Below are positions 22,101 to 34,200 of a DNA stretch of 64,000 nt, one piece after another. The stretch covers positions 187,209-251,208 of the forward strand of contig NMRB01000601.1 of assembly GCA_002633025.1 (NCBI GenBank), given 5' to 3'. Source of the stretch: Notospermus geniculatus. Its lineage: Eukaryota > Nemertea > Pilidiophora > Heteronemertea > Lineidae. The notes under the pieces are model-generated. The model had not been told where the DNA came from. It saw only the letters and a program-made list of their open reading frames with translations, and did not search any database. The position numbers and the translations under genes were made by a program. Each line of letters opens with the position of its first letter. Within the stretch, counting starts at the first letter, position 1.

Positions 22101-25100
22101 ACGCATACCGTTAGAACCCATTCATTCCGTATGTTTTATATATCATCCCGTTTGGTTTATGACAGTAAAACATTTTAAAGGAATGATCGGTCGATGTTAT
22201 TTTGTACACCTCTCAGTCTTAGAGGTGTCCCGAAAAGAGAGGTTCCGTTGTAATACACTAAGTGTTCATCTGACGTTTTTTTCTTTCAGATATGATAGCT
22301 ATCCCTGATTTCGTCTCGGGTGCTATGGAGCACTGGGGGCTGATCACATATCGGGAGACAAACCTACTTTATGATGAGAACCAAGCAAGCGCAGCCAATA
22401 AACAACGAGTTGCTTCTGTAATTGCCCACGAAATGGCCCATCAGGTATGTGGTAATACTACATGTACCACTGTTAGAAGGAAACAGAAGCACTGATAATC
22501 TATCTATCGATCTTTTTCATTCTGATGCCGGCCTACGCTATCTGATTTTTCATTAAATTTTCCGACTGTGCTCCATAAAAATCTCCTACGTCAATCATTT
22601 TAAAAGCAGAATAGGAATGAATTTGAATTGTGGAAACAATCGTGTAAAAAATCTGAACCTATGGTGTATGGCGGCCGTTAGCAAGACAGATTCACTCGCT
22701 CGGGTCAAGGATGACTGCGTCATTCTGAGGTCAAGGATGAATTTGCGTTATTCTGAGGTCAAGGATGAATTTGCGTTATTCTGAGGTCAAGGACGAATCA
22801 GTCATTCTGAGGTCAAGGACGAATTTGTGTCATTCTGAGGTCAAGGACGAATTTGTGTCATTCTGAGGTCAAGGGCAAATCAGTCATTCTGAAGTCAAGG
22901 ACGAATTTGTGTCATTCTGATGTTCAAGGACGAACTTTGTGTTGTGTGATAACGAGAGGAATATTTTTGACTGGTTTTGTTGTGTGTGGGGAGGGCAATG
23001 ATCAGCACTTCACTTTACAAACACCATGGTTCATTTGGAGTGAAATCAAATTTGAGTTCGTCTCTCTATGGAGTCTTCTTTCATTCATCGCTGTGTTCTT
23101 TCCAAATGATTAAAAACGACGCTCAGAAAATCCCACAGAAATTTTTGTTGGGGAGGATTCATTGCCAACAGAAATTTCATTCAAATTGATTCCATGATAA
23201 ATTCAGTAATACTAGCTTGCTAACTCGGCCAGGTATCGATATATAAACTAGCATTCCTGCTATGAGGTGGATTAGATGTCAATGAACCGTGGCTTCCAGT
23301 GAAGACAACATCTCGAAATATCTAAAGATTGAAGTCTGCAATTTAACGTCTTGTTTCAGGGACCATTTCGAAATTAATTGGCGTACCAAAGTATCTGTAG
23401 TATTCTTTCTTTCTCTCTATTTTATAAACACCCTGCCTCATTCTTCTTACGGTTTTAAAGGGAGTAAGAAATAAAAGTGGAAAATAAGAAGTATCGCCCG
23501 AAAAATCAGACAAAATAGCAAGCATGTCATTTTAAGAAATTTCTCAAAATGGGAAAAAATTTCTCCCAATTTAAGAAATTGAAAAATTCGCGCAAAATTC
23601 CAAAATTTCCTACTTCTTATTTTCCACTTTTATTCTTATTCCCTTGGTAATCTTACTTCCAGTGGTTTGGTAATATAGTGACCATGGACTGGTGGGATGA
23701 TCTCTGGTTAAACGAAGGATTCGCCAGCTATATGGAATACAAGGGAGTCATTGAGGTCCAGCCAGACTGGGCTATGGTGAGCAATTTTATTCTAGGTTGC
23801 TTCGCGCCCTCGACAAGATACATACATGACTGAGACATACATGTACCTTGATTGTTAGTACATTGTATATGTATTTTCATGAAGTGAAACGGTCTTTTTA
23901 CAGAAGCAACATGGGCCGTATGCTTCAAACGAAGATTATCTTGAACTCAGGTTGAGCCACAACTTTTCCATTGTCAAATCATGCCCTGGCAAACCTGAAC
24001 AATTGAAAAGCTGTGGCTCAACCTGAGTTCAAGATAATCTTCGTTGGTGCATATGGCCCCATATGAATATGAGTTTTGACACTATCCATTCACAGGGTGA
24101 GCAGTTCTTGACAGCGGACATGCAGCCAGTGATGGTCAGAGATTCGACCCTCAGCTCTCATCCAATCGTGGTACCAGTCAATAACCCCGACCAAATCAAC
24201 GAGGTTTTCGACAGCATTTCGTACAGTAAGGTGAGGCTAAGCTCCTGAAAGATACTTCTTAATCTAAGCTATAGAATGACTCCGTCCATCTAAGTGCAGT
24301 TTATTGCTGATTTGAACTTGTTTCTGACTTTTTCTCCTCTAGGGAGCAGCGGTGATACGTATGTTAGATTATATCATGTCCGAAGAAAACTTCAATTACG
24401 GAATCCAGGTAAAATTTTTCCTTCTTCGACACATCGTGACTGATTTCAGCTGGTTTGTTATCCCTATTCCGTATATTGGGATCATTAAAAACGAAATTGA
24501 GCTCAATTGCTTATCCACATTGGGATAATAAAACCATTAGTACGCGATCATTATCATTTGCCAAGAGCGAATATCAACAATTTGAACCTATCGCATCAGT
24601 GCACAGCATTTACTCCGGTGCTATCATCCCAATACGCGCTTAAGTCGGCTTCCATTATCAAATACGGGATTCAACTTCATCCTTATTTTTTCATCCTCCC
24701 ACAACAGGGCTTTGGTCTCGCTCCTCTTCATACACTCACACACAGTTTGTATAATGGATGAAGAGGAGCGAGGTAAAAATCCTGCTGTGGGAGGATATCC
24801 TTTTTAGAAACCTTCCCTATTAAAAATGGGAACGACGCTGCGCAAGCAGGATTGTACATACCTGCCGGGATTGGTTTGCAAAAAGGGTGAAAGCTTTTAT
24901 AATGGATAAGCGACGCGATACCGTTTAATGATTTAAGAGCATGGGACAAAACATCTTTTTAAAGTATCGTTGTTGTTTTCCCTCGTGGCCTTGATTAATC
25001 ATGAAAAGCCTCGTTAATTGACATGCAGGCACTTTTTTCTGTTATCCAGGATTACCTGTCAAAAGGTCACGTTATTTTCTTAGCGATACCGTAGTTGTGC

Positions 25101-26705
25101 AATGAGAAAAGGAACTGCAATTGTGTTGTTCATTTCATGAGCTGCAGGCAGCAAGGAGTGACCCTATTGGACAGGGATTAGTATCTTGGAAGACGGGAAA
25201 GTGTAATAAGAAAACGCTTTTTGTCAGGAATATTCCGTCGGGCGAATGACCGAAGCGACGGTACTTCGCTGATTTGATCTCAGGTGGTGGTCATGTACAT
25301 GTACATGTATGACTCGCTCAATATTGTACACGATGCATTGTTGAACCAAAAGCATTCTGTTATGACCAAAACTATGCTTAGAGAAATTCATGTTTGATCT
25401 TTCAGACATACCTGAAGCGATTTGAATATGGAAATGCTCGAACAGACGACCTGTGGGCTGAATTACAAAAGGTAATAGTGTTATTGGAGCGATGTCTATT
25501 TTCATACAAATCAACGAATAAGACAAAAACAGTCATCCCCCTGGCAATAAGTCACGTTAACTTAAAAACTCCCCTCCACGTGAGGGTTTTCTCCTGTGAG
25601 TTGGCTCTCAATGGGATATTCACCATCGTTGGTTTCCTTTAATAGTGAGGTTTCGCAAATCTGTCGAAACGCGAAGAACGAAATACGAAATTCAACTTCA
25701 TTTCCAGGACCTATTGTATTTCTGGTGATGGCTGGTATCACTTAATGTCCTGCCCCAGTGCATCTTGGTGCATCTGGGATTTTTAAGTATCCACTTCGTA
25801 TCTACGAAGTGAACGAAAGATAAATTTCAGATTTTAACATACACCGTAACTCTATCGATCTAACGTCATACATGTATGCTAAAAGACGCTCTTGCAGCGG
25901 GCGATGTTTGTGGTACCAACCATCTCCTGAAATACATTACGTCATGGAAATAAAGTTTAATTTCGTATTTCGTACTTTGTGTTTCGTCAGATTTGCGAAA
26001 CCTCACTATTACCACTTTCATGTACGCCGAGGTCAATGACACAACGACCACCCATACAACTGTATATCACTTAGTATGGAATGCTTTCCCTTTATTTTTG
26101 AAAGGCCCCCGGAAACTCTGGCCGTCCTGCCGTGAAGACCATCATGGACACATGGACCAGGCAGATGGGCTTCCCCGTCGTTACCATCTCCTTCCCATCC
26201 CCAACAAAGATCAGGGCGACGCAGAAACGGTTTCTTTTAGATCCATCCGCGAATACTACTGGACAGACGTCTGAATTTGGGTTTGTAGAATATGCAGCGC
26301 CACCATATACATGTAGGAGCTGTCAGTCAGTTGACCAATAGGTGTCACTACGGCCCAATTCAATGCATATAGCGGACCCATTCATGGTTGACTGAGCACC
26401 AATCAGAAGAATTTTCTATTGTATTGGTCCGCTAGAACTTTGCTGCCGTCTTTTGGCGATTAGCGCGGCTGACTGTTCCTATTCTTGAAATCGCCCACTG
26501 CTGCAGTCGCAGGCGAGGAGTCTTAGATTTTAGTGCTGTCGTTCCTCATACAGTAAATACATTTACCCATAACAACCCACATAATGTCGATTCATATGGG
26601 CGTTTATCCACGGTTAGTGTTATTGCAGATATAAATGGTATGTGCCGTTGACGTATAGGACATCTGATGGCGCCACTGGTCAAAAATGGATGGAAGGACA
26701 GGAGT
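19106..26705 (+). CDS. M1 aminopeptidase exons 2-11, block A (catalytic domain)
   Basis: Ten exons with GT-AG borders and consistent phases: 19106-19247, 20155-20286, 20471-20591, 22290-22444, 23663-23776, 24096-24230, 24343-24408, 25406-25471, 26105-26280 and 26629-26705. In the spliced 939-aa protein they cover about residues 190-775 of the reading order given by exons 1-11. They include AFPCFDEP, substrate motif GAMEH (332-336; family consensus GAMEN), HEMAHQW with zinc ligands H368 and H372 and catalytic E369, the third ligand E391 in WLNEGFASY, and the transition-state tyrosine Y454 in ISYSK. All zinc and catalytic residues are intact. The exon 10 donor (gg|gtttgt) is weak but is required by phase and identical in block A'. 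The family removes N-terminal residues from peptides at the cell surface; the preferred residue is unknown. Confidence 0.92.
19272..19398. mobile_element. PIF/Harbinger-like MITE with 3-bp target duplication ATA
   Basis: A 127-bp palindrome starting GGGCGGATTTCACAAA and ending TTTGTAAAATCGGCCC. Block A' has the empty site at 28439-28442 ('aaaaatata' then 'gagttttcgc'). Comparison shows duplication of ATA on insertion. The 3-bp duplication and GGGC/GCCC ends fit a Harbinger-type non-autonomous element (inference). A related copy with a nested insertion is at 38756-39047. Confidence 0.85.
19402..19557. repeat. GAGTTTTCGC-family MITE, copy 4, block A intron 2
   Basis: Same ends as the other copies, with an internal direct repeat of 'ccaaagcgaacgccaaacct'. 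The orthologous copy in block A' (28442-28649) has one more internal repeat. It originally lay 24 bp from the exon 2 donor, before the Harbinger-like element inserted between them. Confidence 0.85.
20608..20700. repeat. Palindromic MITE (TATTTTAGAATGCTCCTC ends), intron 4, block A
   Basis: A perfect-arm hairpin of about 93 bp. In block A' the same site holds only the two fused ends (29714-29754), so the interior was lost or gained between the copies. Confidence 0.8.
21187..21588. repeat. Inverted-repeat element (AGTGAGGTTTCGC ends), intron 4, block A
   Basis: Ends 'agtgaggtttcgctaatc' and 'gatttgcgaaacctcact'. The interior has 'tacgaaatacgaaattcaac' pairing with 'aatttcgtatttcgtact'. Orthologous copy at 30533-30930; a second pair at 25644-26007 and 34982-35424. 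Confidence 0.8.
22706..22935. repeat. Minisatellite, about 27-bp unit, block A intron 5
   Basis: Tandem units of the type 'gtcattctgaggtcaagga' plus 'cgaatttgt', with unit length varying by loss of an internal segment. The orthologous array at 31842-32045 has a different number of units. Frames across it are repeat artefacts. Confidence 0.85.
23455..23645. repeat. AT-rich palindromic MITE, intron 5, block A
   Basis: 'agtaagaaataaaagtgga' on the left pairs with 'tccacttttattcttattcc' on the right. It lies just before exon 6 (23663). Related copies: 32565-32755 (orthologous) and 47413-47642. Confidence 0.8.
24690..24803. repeat. Palindromic MITE (CATCCTCCCACA ends), intron 8, block A
   Basis: 'atcctcccacaacagggctt' pairs with 'cctgctgtgggaggatat', and 'tctcgctcctcttcat' pairs with 'atgaagaggagcgagg'. 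The same element lies at 27520-27633, 33810-33920 and, diverged, at 57662-57765 in the Dmbx gene. Confidence 0.8.
25644..26007. repeat. Inverted-repeat element (AGTGAGGTTTCGC ends), intron 9, block A
   Basis: Same family as 21187-21588, flanked by 'aat' and 'att'. It is shared with block A' (34982-35424), so it predates the divergence of the two blocks. Confidence 0.8.
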
Positions 26706-26932
26706 GTAAGTATGAAGAAAATTTTAGTTGAATGTTCGTAGAAATGCTAGAGTTGTGTTCAATATGTGGGCACTTTGAGGACTTCAAATTTCATAACTCG
26801 AGCACCCGTCTCATATAATGGCTAAAAAGCCGGCGGCACACTATGGCAAGCCAAACGTTGCAATATTCAATACTACAAAATATTTTTGTTCCAAAAATAT
26901 ATTCATTCATGAATGGTAAATATTCATTCATA

Positions 26933-27899
26933 AGTTCTTGACAGCGGACATGCAGCCAGTGATGGTCAGAGATTCGACCCTCAGCTCTCATCCAATCGTG
27001 GTACCAGTCAATAACCCCGACCAAATCAACGAGGTTTTCGACAGCATTTCGTACAGTAAGGTGAGGCTAAGCTCCTGAAAGATACTTCTTAATCTAAGCT
27101 ATAGAATGACTCCGTCCATCTAAGTGCAGTTTATTGCTGATTTGAACTTGTTTCTGACTTTTTCTCCTCTAGGGAGCAGCGGTGATACGTATGTTAGATT
27201 ATATCATGTCCGAAGAAAACTTCAATTACGGAATCCAGGTAAAATTTCTCCTTCTTCGACACATCGTGACTGATTTCAGCTGGTTTGTTATCCCTATTCC
27301 GTATATTGGGATCATTAAAAACGAAATTGAGCTCAATTGCTTATCCACATTGGGATAATAAAACCATTAGTACGCGATCATTATCATTTGCCAAGAGCGA
27401 ATATCAACAATTTGAACCTATCGCATCAGTGCACAGCATTTACTCCGGTGCTATCATCCCAATACGCGCTTAAGTCGGCTTCCATTATCAAATACGGGAT
27501 TCAACTTCATCCTTATTTTTTCATCCTCCCACAACAGGGCTTTGGTCTCGCTCCTCTTCATACACTCACACACAGTTTGTATAATGGATGAAGAGGAGCG
27601 AGGTAAAAATCCTGCTGTGGGAGGATATCTTTTTTAGAAACCTTCCCTATTAAAAATGGGAACGACGCTGCGCAAGCAGGATTGTACATACCTGCCGGGA
27701 TTGGTTTGCAAAAAGGGTGAAAGCTTTTATAATGGATAAGCGACGCGATACCGTTTAATGATTTAAGAGCATGGGACAAAACATCTTTTTAAAGTATCGT
27801 TGTTGTTTTCCCTCGTGGCCTTGATTAATCATGAAAAGCCTCGTTAATTGACATGCAGGCACTTTTTTCTGTTATCCAGGATTACCTGTCAAAAGGTCA
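26933..27899 (+). pseudogene. Third, partial copy: truncated exon 7 and intact exon 8 of the aminopeptidase
   Basis: This 967-bp segment repeats 24103-25069. It begins seven bases inside exon 7, so that exon (26933-27060) has lost its acceptor and first codons but keeps its donor. Exon 8 (27173-27238) is intact with both splice sites. Exon 9 is absent because the segment joins block A' directly at about 27899. It cannot contribute a normal exon 7. It is either a rearrangement scar or an assembly remnant at a contig join. Confidence 0.88.
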
Positions 27900-28275
27900 A
27901 TTAGAAGTTTTTGTTGCGAAGAGAAGATCATAAACTATCTCAAAAACGCTTTTTGTTCTTGAATGAAAAAATCTACGGCAACAAACGGGGCGCTGCTTGC
28001 ATCAACATCTTTGTTTGCGGAAATATACTGTAGACACAAAAAGAGAGGTTACGATAACGAGATACGTGTAAAAATAATGTCCTACTTCCTAAACATCGTC
28101 ATGAACTGATTTCCTATCAAATAAATCTCAGAACCCTTGAAAACTATCCAAAAAGGCCACTGTGTGTGGTGGGGCCGATTCAGAAACCTGGCATTTTTAT
28201 TTGAAAACACACTGTATACGTGACTTTGTGGTCATTCTGATACTAAATCATATCCTCCATTCTCACCGATTACAG

Positions 28276-31200
28276 GTACCTAGCAACATCCAAATTTGAA
28301 CCCGTTGACGCCCGAAAAGCCTTCCCCTGTTTCGATGAACCAAATATCAAGGCGACGTACACAACAACACTTGTACACAAAAGTGATTACATTGCGCTGT
28401 CGAACATGCCAGTTGAGGTAGGTAAAAATCATAAAAATATAGAGTTTTCGCAAAGCCCCCGAAACGCCAAAGCGAACGCCAAACCTATTGTTCGATGTCC
28501 AAAGCGAACGCCAAACCTATTGTTCGATGCCCAAAGCGAACGCCAAACCCATTGTTCGATGCCACGAAGAGAGCACGGAACACATGAAGAGAGCACCGAA
28601 CAAAAGGATAGACGTTCGTGTTGGCGTTTCGGGGGCTTTGCGAAAACTCTAGAGAGAGAGGAAAACGGCAATTGCCCTTATAAACGTCGGGTTACACGGG
28701 AATCAAGTGCCCACTCATTCTTCCAATTGTTTGTAACGAAACATCTCCACGTTCCTACCAGCCCATTGCAGCCCAGCTAGCGGGACAGTCTCTCAGCTCA
28801 GGAGGTTTTGGACTAGCGTTGGAAGGGCATGGTTTAGAAAATACTGATTGTTTGTAAACAAACTGTTTACAGCACTCGACATTTATATAGGCCAGTGGGC
28901 GACAAAAAATCAGTCGAACTTGATTACCCCACTGAAAACAAGATGGACGGGATTATTTGGCGTCGTTTGAGGAAGAGACACAATAGATAGGCCCTATTGT
29001 TTGTAAAATGATCATCGTTTACAAACAGATCGGTATTTTAAGTTGAACGTCGTTGGCCTTAAACCAAGGAAACACGGGTCATATGGATCATCGATATGGC
29101 TGCCAGTGTTTTGACAAATTTGTCACTCACGATGTTCACTGTGGCCCAATTTGATTTGCTGCCGACTTTACAAAGAAGCACTTCCGGTCTGAGTTAACCA
29201 TGATCTTGCCTCACTTGCCGATAACGTGACTGGAGTATTTTTAGCACTTGTTTCTATTTCAGTCCAGCACGCCCCGTTCCGATGGTTTAGTGGCCACCAA
29301 GTTTCAGCGATCGGTTCCAATGAGTACATATCTTGCATGTTTCATCGTCTGTGATTTTATGTACAAAAATACAACGACCAAGAGTGGAAAAGAGGTAGGC
29401 CAGCTGCCTAATATTTGTAACATTAGTTGACTTTTTTATCAAACGCCAACTTCAAACAAATGAAGAAACCAAAAATACGTTTATTTTCAGTTCATATTAA
29501 ACCTATGCGTTTAAAAAATGAAATTTGATTGGTACCTTATAGACAATCTTTCTTCCGATGGTCTTTTCTGCTTCAGTTCCGAGTGTACGCCACCCCAGAC
29601 AAAATCGACCAAGTAGACTATGCTCTGATGGCAGGAAGCAAGGTGCTGGACCTTTATGAAACAATTTACAACTTATCCTATCCATTGCCAAAACAAGGTA
29701 ATGACACGTACATGTATTTTAGAATGCTCCTCAACGAGGAGCATTCTAAAATACGGGCCAATGTCTTTGGGTGTGGTTTATCGAAGTCTTGTATAACCCA
29801 ACCAGAAGCGAACAGTCGACGGTTGGGGCTGCTCGGAAAGGCTAAGGTACGTGAGGGTACTGTGGAAGGAAACTGTAAGCTAGGAATCCACCATTGATTT
29901 TCAACCTGATTTTGCTTTGCGACTTGCTTTGCAACTGGGCACTCGATTGCCGCAGTGGACTAGCTTGACGTGATTTCCACCAATGGCGAAGATGATCAAT
30001 TTCCGGTCGGCGACCGGTATCAGTTCCTTGCGGCCGTATTCAATCGCAAGTAGCAGGTTTGCAAAGCAAGTCGCAACGCAGAAAATAGAAGTGGATTCCT
30101 AGCAATGCTACAGTTTCCCAGGTTGGACTGAAATGAGTTTTATTTCAAGATTCTTCCTTTGACCTGCGCTGGAATCCAACGAATGATTGCTAAATATTTT
30201 CTTTTCTGCAATTAACTCCCCCGCTACCTGCTCAGACATGTCAGAGGTTAATACACTTAGAAGGTAACAAACAATAATGAGAATGCCCTCTCCATAAGCT
30301 CCGGAATGATCGGTACAACTATGCCAACCCCACCTTGTTCTAAGGTATGATTTGAAATTGATACTATGCTATAGAGTTACTCGTAGAATGTTGACATGCC
30401 ACGAAGGCATGGAACGTCCTTACCCTGAACGAACGGCGAAGGTCGCTGGTTCTCCCTTCTACGTGCCACTCGTATCGTAAAACCTTCTAAAGCAGCGTTC
30501 ATTGGCACACGGATTTTGTCCGATTCAGGTCTAGTGAGGTTTCGCTAATCTAACGAAACGCGAAGTACATGTAGGCTACGAAATACGAAATTCAACTTCA
30601 TTTCCAGGACCTAATGTATTCTGGAGATGGTTACCACAAAATGTCCCTGCTGCCAGGGGGTCTTTTAGCATCATGTAAAGACCGGGAGAGTTATGGTGCA
30701 TCTTGAATTTTTAAATTTCCATTTCGTGTCTACGAAGTGCAAACGAAAGAAAAATTTCAAAGTTTAAAATACACCGTAACTCTATCGGTCTAACGTCATA
30801 AGCTAAAAGACGTTCTTGCAGCAGGCGATGTTTGTGGTACCAACCATCTCTTGAAATACATTACGTCATGGAACTGAAGTCCAATTTCGTATTTCGTACT
30901 TCGTGTTTCGCCAGATTTGCGAAACCTCATACTGTTGATGGTACATGTACCGTCAAACACAAGAAGACATGCCACTGTTACTGTCGATAATGAGCTGGGA
31001 GTACAGGGAGCAGTAGCAAGGAACCAAACGGCTGTTGATGATGGACAGCCCTACCAGTTTCACCTACCTTTAGATTTAAGACTAAGAGTCCAAATCATGA
31101 GGATAGTGAAACTGCCCGCCGCAACGGCACCAATGGAAATTCCTATGTCTCATGCTTGGGAACATAATTTGGTGTGNTTGACAGGCGAACTTGGAATGCG

Positions 31201-34200
31201 GCAACAATTCTGTTACCTTCAGTCATACGCATACCGTAGAACCCATTCATTTCGTATGTTTTATATATCATCCCGTTTGGTTTATGACAGTAAAACATTT
31301 TAAAGGAATGATCGGTCGATGTTGTTTTGTAGGCCACACCTCTCAGTCTTAGTGGTGTCCCTAATAGTGTGGTTCCATTGTAATACACTAACTGTTCATC
31401 TGACGTTTTTTTCTTTCAGATATGATAGCTATCCCCGATTTCGTCTCGGGTGCTATGGAGCACTGGGGGCTGATCACATATCGGGAGACAAACCTACTTT
31501 ATGATGAGAACCAAGCAAGCGCAGCCAATAAACAACGAGTTGCTTCTGTAATTGCCCACGAAATGGCCCATCAGGTATGTGATGGCAATTCTCATGTACC
31601 ACTGTTAGAAGGAAACAGAAGCACTGATAATCTATCTATCCATCTTTTTCATTCTGATGCCGGCCTACGCTATCTGATTTTTCATTAAATTTTCCGACTA
31701 TGCTCCATAAAAAGCTCATACATGTAGGTCAATCATTTTTAAAAGCAGAACAGGAATTCAATTTGAATTGTGGAAACAATCGTATAAAAATCTGACCCTG
31801 TGGTGTATGGCGGCCGTTAGTAAGACAGATTCACTCGCTCGGGTCAAGGATGACTGCGTCATTCTGAGGTCAAGGATGAATTTGCGTCATTCTGAGGTCA
31901 AGGACGAATCAGTCATTCTGAGGTCAAGGACGAATTTGTGTCATTCTGAGGTCAAGGACGAATCAATCATTCTGAGGTCAAGGACAAATCAGTCATTCTG
32001 AAGTCAAGGACGAATTTGTGTCATTCTGATGTTCAAGGACGAACTTTGTGTTGTGTGATCACGAGAGGAATATTTTTGACTGGTTTTTTTGTGGGGGGGG
32101 GGGGCAATGATCAGCACTTCACTTGATAAACATCATGGTTCATTTGGAGTGAAATCAAATTTGAGTTCGTCTCTCTACGGAGTCTTCTTTCATTCATCGC
32201 TGTGTTCTTTCCAACTGATTAAAAACGACGCTCAGAAAATCCCACAGAAATTTTTGTTGGAGAGGATTCATTGCCAATAGAAATTTCATTCAAATTGATT
32301 CCATGATAAATTCAGTAATACTAGCTTGCTAACTCGGCCAGGTATCGATATATAAACTAGCATTCCTGCTATGAGGTGGATTAGATGTCAATGAACCGTG
32401 GCTTCCAGTGAAGACAACATCTCGAAATATCTAATGATTGAAGTCTGCAATTTAACGTCTTGTTTCAGGGACCATTTCGAAATTAATTCGCGTCCAAAGT
32501 ATCTGTAGTATTCTTTCTTTCTCTCTATTTTATAAACACCCTGCCTCATTCTTCTTACGGTTTTAAAGGGAGTAAGAAATAAAAGTGGAAAATAAGAAGT
32601 ATCGCCCGAAAAATCAGACAAAATATCATGTCATTTTAAGAAAATTTCTCAAAATGGGAAAAAATTTCTCCCAATTTGAGATATTGAAAAATTCGCGTAA
32701 AATTCCCAAATTTCCTACTTCTTGTTTTCCACTTTTATTTCTTACTCCCTTGGTACATGTAATCTTACTTCCAGTGGTTTGGTAATATAGTGACCATGGA
32801 CTGGTGGGATGACCTCTGGTTAAACGAAGGATTCGCCAGCTATATGGAATACAAGGGGGTCATTGAGGTCCAGCCAGACTGGGCTATGGTGAGCAATTTC
32901 ATTCTAGGTTGCTTCGCGCCCTCGACAAAAGATACATACATGACTGAGACATACATGTACCTTTGATTGTTAGTACATTGTATATGTACTTTCATGAAGT
33001 GAAACGGTCTTTTTACAAAGCAACATGGGCCGTATGCTCCAAACGAAGATCATCTTGAACTCAGGTTGAGCCACAACTTTTCCATTGTCAAATCATGCCC
33101 TGGCAAACCTGAAAAATTGAAAAGTTGTGGCTCAACCTGAGTTCAAGATAATCTTCGTTGGTGCATATGGCCCCATATGAATATGAGTTTTGACACTATC
33201 CATTCACAGGGTGAGCAGTTCTTGACAGCGGACATGCAGCCAGTGATGGTCAGAGATTCGACCCTCAGCTCTCATCCAATCGTGGTACCAGTCAATAACC
33301 CCGACCAAATCAACGAGGTTTTCGACAGCATTTCGTACAGTAAGGTGAGGCTAAGCTCCTGAAAGATACTTCTTAATCTAAGCTATAGAATGACTCCGTC
33401 CATCTAAGTGCAGTTTATTGCTGATTTGAACTTGTTTCTGACTTTTTCTCCTCTAGGGAGCAGCGGTGATACGTATGTTAGATTATATCATGTCCGAAGA
33501 AAACTTCAATTACGGAATCCAGGTAAAATTTTTCCTTCTTCGACACATCGTGACTGATTTCAGCTGGTTTGTTATCCCTATTCCGTATATTGGGATCATT
33601 AAAAACGAAATTGAGCTCAATTGCTTATCCACATTGGGATAATAAAACCATTAGTACGCGATCATTATCATTTGCCAAGAGCGAATATCAACAATTTGAA
33701 CCTATCGCATCAGTGCACAGCATTTACTCCGGTGCTATCATCCCAATACGCGCTTAAGTCGGCTTCCATTATCAAATACGGGATTCAACTTCATCCTTAT
33801 TTTTTCATCCTCCCACAACAGGGCTTTGGTCTCGCTCCTCTTCATACACTCACACACAGTTTGTATAATGGATGAAGAGGAGCGAGGTAAAAATCCTGCT
33901 GTGGGAGGATATCCTTTTTAGAAACCTTCCCTATTAAAAATGGGAACGACGCTGCGCAAGCAGGATTGTACATACCTGCCGGGATTGGTTTGCAAAAAGG
34001 GTGAAAGCTTTTATAATGGATAAGCGACGCGATACCGTTTAATGATTTAAGAGCATGGGACAAAACATCTTTTTAAAGTATCGTTGTTGTTTTCCCTCGT
34101 GGCCTTGATTAATCATGAAAAGCCTCGTTAATTGACATGCAGGCACTTTTTTCTGTTATCCAGGATTACCTGTCAAAAGGTCACGTTATTTTCTTAGCGA

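Larger units (their letters stand above)
18727..26811. repeat. Duplicated block A (carries aminopeptidase exons 2-11)
   Basis: About 8.1 kb, repeated in the same orientation as block A' at 27900-36204. Exons are almost identical and introns are colinear apart from indels and transposon insertions. The left edge is 'aattagaagtttttgttg' and the right edge 'ctcgagcacccgtct'. Confidence 0.92.

Noticed and set aside
22700-23113. Regular 27-bp repeat considered as a CRISPR-like array
   Set aside because: Units are directly adjacent without unique spacers, in a eukaryotic intron; it is a minisatellite.
28406-28780. 124-codon open frame overlapping the end of aminopeptidase exon 2'
   Set aside because: Most of it is the GAGTTTTCGC MITE read through; the true exon ends at 28417 with a donor.
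30917-31303. 128-codon open frame in intron 4 of block A'
   Set aside because: It lies between exons 4' and 5' of a complete protein, contains the unresolved base and has only weak similarity to anything. The block A counterpart is interrupted. Treated as intron.
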